Source: Siminovitchia fortis
GTDB taxonomy: Bacteria; Bacillota; Bacilli; Bacillales; Bacillaceae_C
Assembly (NCBI RefSeq): GCF_003605365.2
Contig: NZ_QYTU02000004.1
Location: forward strand, 1 to 64,000
Direction: 5' to 3'
Length of the DNA: 64,000 nt
The notes under the pieces are model-generated. The model had not been told where the DNA came from, made no database searches, and saw only the letters and a program-made list of their open reading frames with translations. This document shows positions 1 through 10,300 of this stretch, piece by piece; position 1 is the stretch's first letter; every line of letters begins with the position of its first letter. The translations under genes and the position numbers were made by a program.

Positions 1-13
1 ATGAATTAATTAA

Positions 14-274
14 TGCAACGCTAGTGAAATCGCCTATATTCACCAACAGGGCGCCTTAGTGATGACAACGATTGGAACCAGTCAGGAAGGGGCAGATGAA
101 CAAACCATCCGGCAAATTGCCCTTCACGCCAAAATGGCCGGGGCAGATGTGCATCATCTTGGCGATGCCGGTTATCATGGGGTTGCCGTGCCTGAAAACA
201 TTTTTGCCTACTCCATCGCCATCCGGGGAAAAAGGCATACGTTCAGGCGCATGGCAGCTTCACCCTTACGGTAA
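14..274 (+). pseudogene. C-terminal end of a truncated gene next to PTS genes
   Basis: An open frame runs from just after an in-frame TAA at 11-13 to the TGA at 272-274 and has no credible start with a ribosome site. The last 60 residues (ending near KRHTFRRMAASPLR, with GDAGYHGVAVPEN before it) resemble, from memory, the end of the DUF7916 / HAD-like family often found beside amino-sugar PTS genes. The rest of the protein is missing, either cut by the window edge plus a frameshift or genuinely lost. It sits 31 bp upstream of an EIIA gene, so it was probably its operon partner. The family name is tentative; that this is a 3' fragment is better supported. Confidence 0.4.
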
Positions 275-305
275 TCAGGCTGTTCAACAAGAAAGGAGTC
301 AGAAC

Positions 306-794
306 ATGCTAAAGAACTTGTTTAAAACAAAAAAAGAACTAGAGGTAAAAGCGCCATTGGAAGGAAAGGTGATTCCCCTGGCGGAAGTTCCCGATCCTGT
401 GTTCGCGGAAAAGATGATGGGAGATGGCCTGGCCATTATTCCTGCCGGCGGAAAAGTTGTTTCCCCGGTGGATGGAGAGCTGGTCCAAATTTTTCCTACT
501 AAACATGCCTTGGGATTTCGTACCAGACAGGGGGTTGAACTCCTGCTTCACATCGGCTTGGATACGGTCATGATGAAAGGAGAAGGCTTCCGGGTATATG
601 TAGAGGAAGGGACCAAAGTTGAGGCCGGACAACTGCTGCTTGAGTTTTCACTGGAACTGGTTGAGGAAAAAGCAAAAAGTCCGATCACTCCACTTGTGAT
701 CACAAACGGTGAAGCGGTGGAGGAGCTGGAGCTGCACCTTGCTGAGCAAGCTATTCCTGGGGAAACAGTACTTATGAACGTACGGGGAAAATAG
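306..794 (+). CDS. PTS EIIA component, glucose (Crr) family
   Basis: A 162-residue cytoplasmic phosphocarrier of the EIIA-Glc family, which takes phosphate from HPr and passes it to an EIIB domain of a sugar permease. The family signature is clear: GKVVSPVDGELVQIFPTKHA in the middle, then VELLLHIGLDTV, where the His of LLHIG is the phosphorylated residue and the His of TKHA is its partner. The family length is about 160 residues. The start is ATG at 306 after an AAAGGAG site; the longer open frame that begins at 72 has no ribosome site and overlaps the previous gene. It lies upstream of nagA, so an N-acetylglucosamine or related amino sugar is a likely cargo of the cognate permease, which is not in the window. 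Confidence 0.9.
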   Translation: MLKNLFKTKKELEVKAPLEGKVIPLAEVPDPVFAEKMMGDGLAIIPAGGKVVSPVDGELVQIFPTKHALGFRTRQGVELLLHIGLDTVMMKGEGFRVYVEEGTKVEAGQLLLEFSLELVEEKAKSPITPLVITNGEAVEELELHLAEQAIPGETVLMNVRGK

Positions 795-959
795 GGGACA
801 ACGATGAGTCGGCATATAAGGGATGCCGTGTTAACCCTGATTGGATCGACGTGCTGTTTGCTCCTGTTTCAACTGTGATGGGTGCCTTCATTTTGCACAG
901 CATGAGGACCTTGGATTGGGTGCATAAACTGGGAGAAGCAGGAAAGGACAGGGACATCA

Positions 960-2207
960 ATGGAGAAATACTTGCTGAAAAATGGAGAGTTTGTCATTGA
1001 AGGCCGTGTGCTCCCGGGAGACCTCTATATTCGTGATGGCTTGATCGAGCGCTTTGCCGTCAGAGGGGAACAGGGAGACGTACCATCTGACAGCACGTCT
1101 TATACCGTGCTTGATTGTAAAGGAGCCTTGGTGGGGCCTGGATTTATTGATCTGCATGTACATGGCGGGGGCGGGGCCGATGTGATGGATGCTTCCTGTG
1201 AAGCATTTGAGAAAATGGCTGCCACTCATGCCAACTATGGCACGACCCGTTTTCTGTTAACGACCGTAACCGCCTCCCATGAAGAGATTCTGGAAGTTTG
1301 CCACAAATATACGGAGTGGAAGAAAAAGTTGCCATTCATTCAAGAGCAGACGGCTATACACGGAATAGCAGATTTTGTAAAGTCAGACTCTGTCAGCGGA
1401 GCATTGCCCCTCGGCATTCATTTGGAAGGGCCTTATATTGCGGTGGAGCGAAAAGGGGCCCAAAACGAAGCCCATATCCGCCCTTTTTCGATGAAAGAGT
1501 TTACCGCTTACCAGCAGGCCGCCACTGGCGGCATTAAGATGATTACCTTGGCTCCGGAAAAATTGACTCACCCCGAGATGATTACCCGGCTGTGCCGGCA
1601 GGGCGTGCTGGTCAGCATCGGACATACCGAAGCTAACTATGAACAAACCCGGGAAGCTTTTCGCCTGGGAGCCTCTCATGTGACCCACTTGTGTAATGCG
1701 ATGAACACCATTCATCATCGCGAGCCGGGACCTATCGTGTTTGCCTTGGAAACGGATGGTATCAGCACCGAGTTTATCGCCGATGGCATCCACGTCCATC
1801 CGGCGATGATCAGGCTGGCCTTGCGGGCGAAGCGAAATCAGGAAATCGCTGTGATCACGGATGCGATCAGCGCTACTGATTTAGGCAATGGCGATTATCA
1901 CTTGGGAGGACTCCCTATAGTGGTAAAAAATAACACTGCCGTTTTGGCGGATGGGACGTTGGCGGGAAGTTGTCTTACGATGGAGCGGGCATACCGCTTT
2001 TTACATGAGCATATTACGTCCGATCCGGCGCTGCTGTTTCAAATGATGAGCACAACCCCGGCCCGGATATTAGGGATCCAGCAGTATTTTGGCAGTATTG
2101 CGGCCGGCAAAGTGGCCGATTTGGTCATTTTCCGCGGCAATCGGGTAACCGGGGTAATGGTGGCCGGCTGCTGGGTAAAGGGCGGCACCAGGAACTCCGC
2201 GAATTGA
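960..2207 (+). CDS. nagA: N-acetylglucosamine-6-phosphate deacetylase
   Basis: A cytoplasmic amidohydrolase that removes acetate from GlcNAc-6-P to give GlcN-6-P, used in amino-sugar catabolism and cell-wall recycling. At 415 residues it is slightly longer than the usual 380-400. Visible motifs are GPGFIDLHVHGGGG (metal-binding His pair near residue 60), HLEGPYI with the conserved Glu, GHTEANY, THLCNAMN, and VITDAISAT with the catalytic Asp near the C-terminus. The ATG follows AGGACAGGG. The 165 bp upstream hold only a 24-codon frame with no recognisable product. nagB and a GntR-type nagR are not adjacent, unlike many Bacillus nag loci. Confidence 0.95.
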   Translation: MEKYLLKNGEFVIEGRVLPGDLYIRDGLIERFAVRGEQGDVPSDSTSYTVLDCKGALVGPGFIDLHVHGGGGADVMDASCEAFEKMAATHANYGTTRFLLTTVTASHEEILEVCHKYTEWKKKLPFIQEQTAIHGIADFVKSDSVSGALPLGIHLEGPYIAVERKGAQNEAHIRPFSMKEFTAYQQAATGGIKMITLAPEKLTHPEMITRLCRQGVLVSIGHTEANYEQTREAFRLGASHVTHLCNAMNTIHHREPGPIVFALETDGISTEFIADGIHVHPAMIRLALRAKRNQEIAVITDAISATDLGNGDYHLGGLPIVVKNNTAVLADGTLAGSCLTMERAYRFLHEHITSDPALLFQMMSTTPARILGIQQYFGSIAAGKVADLVIFRGNRVTGVMVAGCWVKGGTRNSAN

Positions 2208-2364
2208 GCAAAATATCCTGAAGCAGCTGGTTTCGAGCAGCGGAATGTAGGCTCTTATATATAATCAGCATAGAAACGAGCCAACGAAGAGATTCGTTGC
2301 TTATCATTTGGCGGCTTTTTGAACAACTTCTACAAATGAAAAAGAAACAGGGAGATTGATTTCT

Positions 2365-2631
2365 ATGGCAGAAAAAACATTTAAAGTAATGGCAGAGACC
2401 GGCATTCATGCACGTCCGGCAACGGTATTAGTACAAACTGCAACAAAATTTAAATCCGATGTGAATCTTGTGTATAAAGGGAAAAGTGTAAACCTAAAAT
2501 CTATTATGGGTGTAATGTCCCTTGGTATTCCAACCGGCGCTGAAATCACAATTGTTGCCTCTGGCCCGGATGAAAATGAGGTGCTTGCTGTTCTAGCTGA
2601 AACAATGAAAGATCAGGGGTTAGGTGAATAA
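2365..2631 (+). CDS. ptsH: Phosphocarrier protein HPr
   Basis: The general PTS phosphocarrier, 88 residues, the typical size. It accepts phosphate from enzyme I on His15 (GIHARPAT) and is phosphorylated by HPr kinase on Ser46 ([13 protein letters not shown]) for catabolite repression, and both sites are intact. The sequence is close to B. subtilis HPr, including the C-terminal LGE. The start is ATG 2365 with a GGGAG site; the frame is open to a TTG at 2356 that has no spacing. The stop TAA overlaps the ptsI start by one base, so translation is coupled. In B. subtilis ptsHI follow ptsG; here they follow nagA. Confidence 0.97.
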   Translation: MAEKTFKVMAETGIHARPATVLVQTATKFKSDVNLVYKGKSVNLKSIMGVMSLGIPTGAEITIVASGPDENEVLAVLAETMKDQGLGE

Positions 2632-4346
2632 TGATTCACAAGTTAACAGGTATAGGAGCATCAGAGGGTATTGCTATTGCAAAGGCCTATCTCCTGGAAG
2701 AGCCGGTATTAAAAATAGAAAAAATAGGTGCAGCAGATAAGGAAGCAGAAGTAAAGCGTTTTGAGGAAGCGATTAATCGGGCAAAATCCGAGCTGGAACA
2801 AATAAAAGAGCATGCAAATCGGAAATTAGGTGCTGATAAGGCAGAAATTTTTGCGGCACATTTGCTTGTTCTGGCGGATCCTGAGTTGATACAGCCTGTT
2901 AAGGTAAAAATCTGTGATGAGGGCATAAATGCTGAAGCTGCTTTAAAAGAGATCGCAGATATGTTTGTGTCCATGTTCGAATCTATGGACAATGAATATA
3001 TGAGAGAACGCGCAGCTGATATTCGGGATGTAACCAAACGTGTCATGGCCCACCTGTTAGGTGTACAAATTCCCAATCCAAGTATGATTTCTGAAGAAAT
3101 GATTATTATTGCCAAGGATTTAACACCTTCCGATACAGCACAATTAAATCGTCAATATGTAAAAGGGTTTGTGACAGATATGGGGGGCCGTACATCGCAC
3201 TCCGCCATTATGGCCCGTTCCATGGAAATCCCGGCGGTCGTCGGTACAAAAACAGCATTGGCTGAAATCCAAGATGGTGCATTAGTCATCCTGGACGGTA
3301 CAGATGGAAAGGTCATTGTCAATCCTGATGCTGATACAGTGAGAGAATACGAAGCGAAAAAGGCAGCTCATGAAGCGAAAAAAACGGAGTGGGCAAAGCT
3401 TTTACATGCACGTACAGTTTCAGCGGATGGATGCCATGTAAAACTTGCTGCCAATATTGGGACCCCTGAGGATGTAAAAGGTGTGCTGGAAAACGGTGGT
3501 GAAGGCATTGGCTTATTCCGCACGGAGTTTTTATATATGGGCCGTAACCAGCTTCCGACAGAAGAGGAACAATTTGATGCATTTAAAACGGTATTAGAAG
3601 ATATGGAAGAAAAGCCTGTAGTAATTCGCACTCTTGATATTGGCGGAGATAAAGAACTGCCGTATTTAAACCTGCCTGAGGAAATGAATCCGTTCCTGGG
3701 ATTTCGGGCGATTCGTTTATGCTTGGAACTCCCGGATTTGTTCCGTACTCAGCTACGTGCCTTGCTTCGGGCAAGCGTTTATGGAAATTTAAAAATCATG
3801 TTTCCCATGATTGCCACACTTGATGAGTTCCGGTCGGCAAAAGCACTTCTTGAAGAAGAAACGCAAAAACTTTTGTCTGAAGGCCAACGGGTAGCAGAAA
3901 AAATCGAGCTTGGGATTATGGTAGAAACTCCTTCTGCTGCTATTTTAGCTGATCAATTTGCCAAAGAAGTGGATTTTTTCAGCATTGGGACAAATGATCT
4001 AATCCAATATACAATGGCTGCAGATCGTATGAACCAGCGTGTTTCCTATCTGTATCAGCCATACAGCCCGTCGATTTTAAGAATGGTTAAAATGGTAATT
4101 GATGCCGCACATGCTGAAGGTAAATGGGCAGGCATGTGCGGTGAAATGGCAGGGGATGAGAGAGCAATTCCACTTCTCTTAGGCCTTGGACTTGATGAAT
4201 TCTCAATGAGTGCAACATCGATCCTAAAAGCACGTTCCCAAATTCTTCTTCTTTCCAAAACCGAAATGAAGAGTTTAGCAGAAAAAGCCTTGCAAATGAA
4301 AACAACAAATGAAGTAATCGAAGCTGTAAAGGAAATTTTTAAATAG
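2631..4346 (+). CDS. ptsI: Phosphoenolpyruvate-protein phosphotransferase (PTS enzyme I)
   Basis: Enzyme I takes phosphate from PEP onto a histidine and passes it to HPr. Length 571 residues, as expected. The N-terminal swivelling domain carries the phospho-His in [14 protein letters not shown] (about residue 190). The C-terminal TIM barrel has the PEP-site signatures [28 protein letters not shown] and [17 protein letters not shown], plus the active-site Cys in GMCGEMAGD. Start codon overlaps the ptsH stop. No clear terminator follows directly; the next hairpin with a U-run on this strand is at 4948. Confidence 0.97.
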   Translation: MIHKLTGIGASEGIAIAKAYLLEEPVLKIEKIGAADKEAEVKRFEEAINRAKSELEQIKEHANRKLGADKAEIFAAHLLVLADPELIQPVKVKICDEGINAEAALKEIADMFVSMFESMDNEYMRERAADIRDVTKRVMAHLLGVQIPNPSMISEEMIIIAKDLTPSDTAQLNRQYVKGFVTDMGGRTSHSAIMARSMEIPAVVGTKTALAEIQDGALVILDGTDGKVIVNPDADTVREYEAKKAAHEAKKTEWAKLLHARTVSADGCHVKLAANIGTPEDVKGVLENGGEGIGLFRTEFLYMGRNQLPTEEEQFDAFKTVLEDMEEKPVVIRTLDIGGDKELPYLNLPEEMNPFLGFRAIRLCLELPDLFRTQLRALLRASVYGNLKIMFPMIATLDEFRSAKALLEEETQKLLSEGQRVAEKIELGIMVETPSAAILADQFAKEVDFFSIGTNDLIQYTMAADRMNQRVSYLYQPYSPSILRMVKMVIDAAHAEGKWAGMCGEMAGDERAIPLLLGLGLDEFSMSATSILKARSQILLLSKTEMKSLAEKALQMKTTNEVIEAVKEIFK

Positions 4347-4365
4347 GGGACAGTCTCGCAAATGT

Positions 4366-4479
4366 GATAAGATCAAGCTCTCTGAAGGGGTAACAGTGCC
4401 TGAAACTTCGTCTACTAGAGAACGGAAGAGGTACCCCCTTAAAGGTGCACGCAGGGCTCCGCAATTTTCAAAACTTTAA
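4366..4479. repeat. Imperfect repeat, copy 1 (left of the T7SS block)
   Basis: This stretch matches 26882-26962 in the same orientation. Both copies share GATAAGATCAAG, AGGGGTAACAGTGCCT and CTCCGCAATTTTCAA, ending in CTTTAA. Copy 1 has about 40 extra bases in the middle. It begins 20 bp after the ptsI stop and just after GGGGACAGTCTC, which looks like an insertion-sequence end. The two copies enclose the whole type VII secretion block. I do not recognise the family. It could be a remnant of an IS or a dispersed intergenic repeat. Confidence 0.6.
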
Positions 4480-4535
4480 AGGTTCTGTTCTGAGGTAATT
4501 TTGCTAGAGGGTTTGCCACGAGCTCGCTTCAAAGC

Positions 4536-4700
4536 AGACTACCAGTTTGGAAACATATTGTAGGAGCTCCTATTCCTAAGTCGGGAGCAGAGCAAGTGTT
4601 GGTTTATATTAGTGATAATGGCGGCGAAACGTGGGATGGGAAAGCTTTGTTTACGTTACAGTCAGGTAGTGTGAATCCTGACTGTAACGTAATTTGTTGA
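4536..4700 (+). pseudogene. Decayed coding scrap of unknown protein
   Basis: A 54-codon open frame without a start ends at TGA 4698-4700. It reads like a real protein tail, with a segment SDNGGETWDGKALFTLQSG resembling a beta-sandwich strand pattern. There is no ribosome site and no continuation upstream in any frame. It lies between repeat copy 1 and a group II intron fragment, in a stretch that otherwise shows no gene. Parent family unknown. Confidence 0.25.
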
Positions 4701-4841
4701 GAATTTTTGGGATGTTGTTCGTGAACTTTTTTCAAAATGACGTAGATCCCCGTAAAAGTTAACTAAGAGCGCTGTTTTTTGCTTAAGTGGTTCAAAAGAA
4801 TCAACAAATGTATGTTCTCTTCGTTGCTCTCTCCATCACTA

Positions 4842-4966
4842 GTGCGCCCAGCATGGGCGCAGTCTATAGGGGGCAAGTCCCGAGCCGTGAAGGCAGAAGT
4901 AACGGTTAGCCTAACGCAAGGGTGTCCGCGGCGACGCGGAATCTGAAGGAAGCGGGCGGTGAACGC
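4842..4966 (+). mobile_element. 5' fragment of a bacterial group II intron
   Basis: The stretch starts with GTGCG, the conserved 5' end of group II introns, followed by the domain I pattern seen in Bacillus/Geobacillus introns: GCCCAGCATGGGCGCAGTC, GGGCAAGTCCCGAGC, GAAGGCAG, then CGCAAGGGTGTCC and GAATCTGAAGGAAGC. Only about 125 nt are present. The rest of the ribozyme and the reverse transcriptase are missing, so it cannot splice. The right end merges into a terminator hairpin. Confidence 0.7.
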
Positions 4967-4979
4967 CCGTTCCCTTTTT
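4948..4979 (+). terminator. Rho-independent terminator at the intron fragment edge
   Basis: GGAAGCGGGCG pairs with CGCCCGTTCC (one bulged G), loop GTGAA, followed by CTTTTTA. It would stop plus-strand transcripts coming from ptsI and protects the convergent minus-strand lipoprotein gene. It is built partly from intron sequence. Confidence 0.6.
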
Positions 4980-6108
4980 AATATTTATCTTCCAGTTTTT
5001 CTATTAATTTATTTAACTCTTTTTCATTTTCCGTAAATGTCGGCTTTTCATTTATTGCATCAAAAACAGCTTTATTCGCAAATACTCGATCGTCACTCAT
5101 TGCTGAATCGATGATTGTATAGATGTCTTCGGTATTAATCGTTTTATCATTGTAGGATGTTACTTCAAGTTCATAATAATACACATCATCTGACCAATAG
5201 AAATAACGATCATCCTCCCCGTTGTCTGAATACTCGATGACGCTATATCCATCAGCTGTCTGTTCCTCGCCTATCTTTTTATACAGGTCATCATTCACCC
5301 ATAAACTTTCCTTATCTTTGATCCTGTAGGAAAGCTGATCTTCATCGCCAGTCAGGTAGGTAATGGTAGCACTGGAACCTAATGTATTATCAACCTCTAC
5401 GACGGCAGCATAGATATCTGAACGATTTTTATTTACTTTTGGAAATTTAAGTTTGTCTATATCCAATGAAAACATATGATAAAAAGGATCGTATGCACCT
5501 TCCTCTTCTGTTTTCATTGATTTGCCCATAAGCTTCATCATCTCATTTGTATATCCTTCATCTGAATGGCCAGCTTTCACGATATAACTTGTACCGTTTT
5601 TATCTTCACCGGTAATGTAGTACGTATCTTCACCCGAAAACTCATAAGCGCCATACAATGCATCCAATGAGTCGTGATCAAGTTTTTCTCCGTTGGAGGT
5701 ATCGATATGCCCATTATCGGATGTTAGATTAGTCGTTCCACCTTCAAAGAAAATGGAAGAAATGATATGAGGGTACGTGTAGCTTGCTCCGTATGAAAAC
5801 TCATCATCCAAAGGATAATAACCGACACCTACTCGGCCATTTCGATAATCATCCGTTATGAAGCTTAATTTTAACACGTCTCTTTGACGATTCATTGCTT
5901 CTTCCAACATTGCTCGTTCATTTAATGGATTATTTTCATCGATAAGCGGTGCAGAGTTATCTTTTTCTTCAGCTGCTGTTACTTTTTTTTCTCGGTTTTC
6001 TGCTTGTGCTGATGATTCCTCGGATGTAGTTGATTCCTTCGATTCATTGCTACATCCAATAACGACCAATGCAGTGATAAGTAAAATGACTAACCATAAA
6101 TTTTTCAT
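4978..6108 (-). CDS. Lipoprotein of unknown function beside the T7SS genes
   Basis: A 376-residue exported lipoprotein. The signal peptide MKNLWLVILLITALVVIGC ends in a lipobox (VIGC), followed by a long Ser/Glu-rich linker. The mature part is rich in Asp and Tyr and has several paired beta-like stretches, such as YYITGEDKNGTSYIVKAG and YFYWSDDVYYYELEV. The start is ATG at 6108 with GGAGC upstream; the longer frame to 6147 has no site. I do not recognise the family. It is the last gene of the minus-strand group but is separated from essA by a strong terminator, so a direct T7SS role is only a guess from position. Confidence 0.7.
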   Translation of the reverse strand: MKNLWLVILLITALVVIGCSNESKESTTSEESSAQAENREKKVTAAEEKDNSAPLIDENNPLNERAMLEEAMNRQRDVLKLSFITDDYRNGRVGVGYYPLDDEFSYGASYTYPHIISSIFFEGGTTNLTSDNGHIDTSNGEKLDHDSLDALYGAYEFSGEDTYYITGEDKNGTSYIVKAGHSDEGYTNEMMKLMGKSMKTEEEGAYDPFYHMFSLDIDKLKFPKVNKNRSDIYAAVVEVDNTLGSSATITYLTGDEDQLSYRIKDKESLWVNDDLYKKIGEEQTADGYSVIEYSDNGEDDRYFYWSDDVYYYELEVTSYNDKTINTEDIYTIIDSAMSDDRVFANKAVFDAINEKPTFTENEKELNKLIEKLEDKY

Positions 6109-6165
6109 ATGTATCGCTCCAATTTGCGTTTTTTTTTGCCATGACATAGTGTTAGACTCAGCCCC

Positions 6166-6580
6166 CTATTTCGTTTCGTTTACATCTTTTAATAAAATAC
6201 AGGAAGTGAAGTAAAGTATGGCAGGAATTAACGGGATAATGGCTTGGGGCTTTAAGATTAGTTCCCCAGTGGTGGCATAGACATACGCATGTGAAATGCT
6301 GTTTAAGACGATGACAGAGCAGGCGATATTCAATAAGCCTAGCACAAAAAAATAAACAAGCCATTTTTTCTTTAAGAACGAGTAATTTGGATGAAGCCAA
6401 TCCAGTTGAGGGTGACTATACCTAAAAAAATGGCAACTATGATAATGATGGCTAGTTGGAATGGGTTGCCCCCCAATCTGCCAATGCAAGGATAAGAAAA
6501 GCAGCAGCGATTCCTATAAACGAATTTATGAGATTGGCAAGAAATAAACATATAGCCCCAATTTTCTTTTTCTGCTTCAT
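6166..6580 (-). pseudogene. Small integral membrane protein gene broken by two frameshifts
   Basis: Three overlapping minus-strand frames join into one protein of about 138 residues with four hydrophobic segments. The start is ATG 6580 (MKQKKKIGAICLFL), and frame one breaks in a run of G about 6470. Frame two (NPFQLAIIIIVAIF) breaks in a run of T about 6425, and frame three continues to the stop at 6166 (ending LLKDVNETK). Both breaks fall in homopolymers, so either the gene has decayed or the bases are miscounted. A GAGGGG site lies very close to the ATG. The family is not recognised. Confidence 0.55.
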
Positions 6581-6831
6581 AACCCCTCACTCATTTCAAT
6601 AGATTTAATGGCGTCCTATAAATCTTACCATGAAACGGCTGTTCCCTAAAGGGCTTGGTTTTAAGCTACGGTGGCGGCGTTTTAGAAGTTTTGCCCGCGA
6701 AGTTGAAAAAATTCAGCCCCCAGATCTGCAATCGTTGGAGTAAAAGGTGATAAAAGATTTTCCAAGTAAGATTGAACCAAATCCTAAAAAACTCAAAAAT
6801 TAAGAATCCGGTTATATCAGCATTTTTGAAC

Positions 6832-6878
6832 AGAAAAAGGGCTTCCAAAAGTCGAAAAATTGACTTTTCGGACAGCCC
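6832..6878 (-). terminator. Terminator after essA
   Basis: On the minus strand, GGGCTGTCC...AAAAGTC pairs with GACTTTT...GGAAGCCC around a short A/T loop, followed by CTTTTTCTG. It lies 11 bp after the essA stop and closes the esaA-essA transcript. No gene is supported in 6581-6888 otherwise. Confidence 0.75.
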
Positions 6879-6888
6879 GAGAATGATT

Positions 6889-7353
6889 TTACTGCTCCAT
6901 TTGCTTAAACCCTTTAGGCAAGATATACAAAAACAACATTAAAAAGAGAGCCACCACAACACCACCCAGTGCCCAAGGGAGCCAAGCGGCGGATGAATCA
7001 TCATTGTTAGGTGTCTGTTGCGGCAAAGGATTTTCTGTATCAAACAGTCCAATATGACTTGCTATCATTTCAGTTGTGACTTTATCTTCTCCTGTGAAAG
7101 AGAGGGTATGAATCATTTCATCGTATTCTTGTTCTCGTGGTTGATCGAATTGTAACTTACGCACTTCTTCAGGTACCGGCTCTTGTGCCTCTTCTGAAGT
7201 GAAATCTTTTCGTAAATTGGACCGGATTTCATGCTCTTGGTACTCAGCGGGATCCGTACGCGCAGGTTCTTCCGCCCCAAAAGAGACGGAAGAAAATCCT
7301 ATAAGGAACACTGCTGCTACACCACAACAAACAGTCAAACGTTTAAACTTCAT
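6889..7353 (-). CDS. essA: Type VII secretion protein EssA (YueC-like)
   Basis: A 154-residue membrane component of the Firmicutes T7SS. It has an N-terminal signal-like segment (AAVFLIGFSSVSFGA), an acidic extracytoplasmic region, one transmembrane helix near the C-terminus (WALGGVVVALFLMLFLYIL) and a short basic tail. This layout and size fit EssA/YueC. The start overlaps the 3' end of esaA by 11 bp, so the two are co-translated. Identification rests on topology and on the neighbour being EsaA. Confidence 0.8.
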   Translation of the reverse strand: MKFKRLTVCCGVAAVFLIGFSSVSFGAEEPARTDPAEYQEHEIRSNLRKDFTSEEAQEPVPEEVRKLQFDQPREQEYDEMIHTLSFTGEDKVTTEMIASHIGLFDTENPLPQQTPNNDDSSAAWLPWALGGVVVALFLMLFLYILPKGFKQMEQ

Positions 7354-10300
7354 ATTCCTCTTCCTCTGCTGAATGACGTAATTGTTGATTTTTGTAAATG
7401 TGTTTAGCTACCATTATTGCGATCGAAAAGCAGGTGATGGCGACTAGTACCGCAGCACCTGGCAAGAATAGGCTTTTTTCTTGATGTTGAATGGATATGA
7501 ATAGTTCGGCGATCGGGTTATTGGAACTAAAGTTTGGCAACGCCATATCAAGGAGCGGAGTGGTAAATAGGAAAATGATTAAAGTGCTCCCGAGTGCTCC
7601 TATCCATGGTCCGATCATGAGCATTAAGCACATCACCCCTGATGTAGCCAGAACAAGCAGTACCGTAATAATGGACCATTGAATGGCTTGTGCCTCCGAC
7701 ATTTTATAGATATTAAGCCCGTATATGCCAATGATTAATCCAAGAGCAACAGATAAAATGACATATAGTGATAGATGCACAGGGATAGGCAAATTCCTAT
7801 AATGGTGGGCCAAATATCCAATCAGCAGGCTGACAAGCAAAATAATCACAAGCATGACAACCGGTGGCGTATTCGGTTCGGCAGGTCCTTCCACTTGTTC
7901 TCCGGCAACGTTGACCGGGTTGGATAAGTGTTTGTAAACGTAGTCGTTGTAATAGCCATCGTTAATCGCATTATGAAGGATGTCATTCAAATTGTCGTGT
8001 ACAAGTTTTGTTGTATCCACACTTTTTTTCCATCGGGTATTTAGATCATCAGATTTGCTTTGGACACTTGAGACTTGTCCAAACATTTCTTCCGTTGACC
8101 CAATCAAATCGTCTTGGTGCTTGCTAAGAGAGGATACTGCATCGCCAAGTTGTTTGACCTCCATTAGAGAAGCTTGATAACTCACCTGCACAAGGTGGCC
8201 GTCAAGGCCCTCGATTGGCCCAGCTTCAATTTCGATTGGTTTGCGGTTACTCTTTATTTGCTCTAAAGCGTTGCCCGCGTGTACATGCGTTTCATTAACC
8301 AATGATAAAATATGCTGTTGTTCTTCTTTTATTTTAGCACTTAGATCATTGAGCAGGGTATTCGTATCTTCAAGAAGAGTATCCATTTCGGTACGTGCAT
8401 CTGTAGAGAATTTCTGGAATTGTTTAATATCCTTGGTTAAGAACATAAAGGATGTCACGTTTTCTTGTGACTCAAGGATTTGCTCTCTTAACTCTCCCAT
8501 ACGAGCAAATTGCATAATCGCCGCATCTGCATGTTCCCGATTTAAAGTGCTGCTAGAACGATAGTTTTGCAGGGTTAGTTCAAGCTCGGAAAGTAATCCG
8601 TAATAATCCATCAGTAAGTCAGGATCACGATTTTGGATAGAGTCCCTAAAGCGAGACGCAAATTCATCTGCAGGTTTAGATGATAAAATCTGCTGTTCGC
8701 GCTGCTGAATTTTGTCTATCAATAAGCTCGGCAGCGCCTCTGTACTTTCTTCTAATTGATCCACGTAGCGCTGCAGTTTTTCTAAATAGTCGACATAACT
8801 AGATACGAGATCGTGATTGTTTTTGATGTTTGTCTTTTGGCTGTTCAATTCATTTTCTAGCTGATCAATAAGAGCAATTGCTTCTTCCCAGGTCGTATAC
8901 GGAGAACGGCCATCTGGTTGCTGTGGTTCTTCTGGCTGTTCAGGCTGTTTTTCTGAATCCCTTTTATTGTCTTGGTCATTATCTTCGGACTGCCCTAATG
9001 TGTCTTCTTGTCCGGGATCGTCGTCCGGTTCACCCGGTGATCCAGGTTTAGTTTCTGGCTCTGGCACTGGATCAGGCTTAGGCTTCTCTTTTTCCGGTTC
9101 AAGCTTGGTAAGCAATTCTTTTATGGATTCGATTTTCCTCTGTACCTCGTCAAGCGTACTTGGTTGCAGCCCATTCAATTCATCTTGTGGTGCACTTGGC
9201 CGCTGTTGCTCACCGGGAGTTTTTTGAGTCAGGTCCTTACGTTTAACGAGAGTTGATTCCATTTTAGTTAAAAAGGCATTCAAATCGTCTTGCTGATTGT
9301 AATTTGTAATGACATCTATGTATGACTGCGGCAGGAGGTCAACTTCCTGATTTAATGCCTGAAAAGAGGTGCTCATATTCGCTTCAAAGCCTTGCATTTG
9401 TTGATCAAGAGTGCCTAGCCCAACACGAATTGTTTTCAAATAGTCGTATACGCTGTTCCCTTCATTTTCTAATTGTGGCTGAAAGGGCTCTTGGCCTTCT
9501 CTGACCCGTTTCTCACCATCTTCTAATAATGTGTTGAACTCGACGGATGCTTCATTTATCAGCTGTTCATTATGAAGATCGATTAATTGTAAGGAATCTG
9601 CCGCATCTGCTTGATAAGCCAGGTACGTGTCGATATTATTCGTGAGCGTTTCAAAAGCTTTTTCTGCTTCCGTCAAGCTGGTTTGTGAATTTCCTGCAAT
9701 ACCTGCCGCTTCTTTCGAGTTGAAAAATAGCTGCCTTAAGCGCTCACGCTGGCGATCAATTTCTTTCCCAAGTTCTTGTGAGCTAGGCGCGTAAAACGAA
9801 TACATTTCATTTAAGAAATCGATCTCTTTGTCTAGTATTTTACCAAAGTTCGTTTGAACTTCGTTAATTTCTTCACTCACATAACGCCAATACATGGCTG
9901 TAACTTGCCCGTTCAGCTTTTGTTGGGCGGCTTCCAGCTCTTTTTGGACACGTTCTTGGTTTTTCGCGTTTAGGTGTGGCGATATCTCAAAGCGAATATT
10001 GGTGATTCTCGGTACTTCCTCCTTAAATGACATAATGTCACGTGAAAATGAGGAAGGAATATAGATGATAGCATCGTATTCCTTGTTTTTTAGCCCTGAT
10101 TGAGCGGCGGGCCGGCTGACAACAGGCCATTCGTACTCAGAATCACCGCCTTCAATCGTTTGAATCGCATCTTGTCCTAGCGTGACGAGGTCATCTTTTG
10201 CTTGAAGAAAACCATCATCTTCGTTAACTATTGCGATTTGCTCTGTCGTGTTTTTTGGACGAAACATTGGTTCAGGCCCAATGTAATTAAAAAAGCCGAT

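Noticed and set aside
772-960. Minus-strand open frame between the EIIA gene and nagA
   Set aside because: No ribosome site and no recognisable protein features; it overlaps both gene edges.
2208-2364. Terminator/antiterminator leader before ptsH
   Set aside because: A small CAACGAA/TTCGTTG hairpin and a later T-run exist, but they are not adjacent and no antiterminator target pattern is clear.
4366-4479. Repeat copy 1 as a riboswitch or T-box
   Set aside because: No known aptamer pattern is seen and there is no downstream gene on the same strand.
8967-9227. Ser/Gly-rich open frame on the plus strand inside esaA
   Set aside because: It is the complement of the Pro/Glu/Asp-rich spacer of EsaA and has no start signals.
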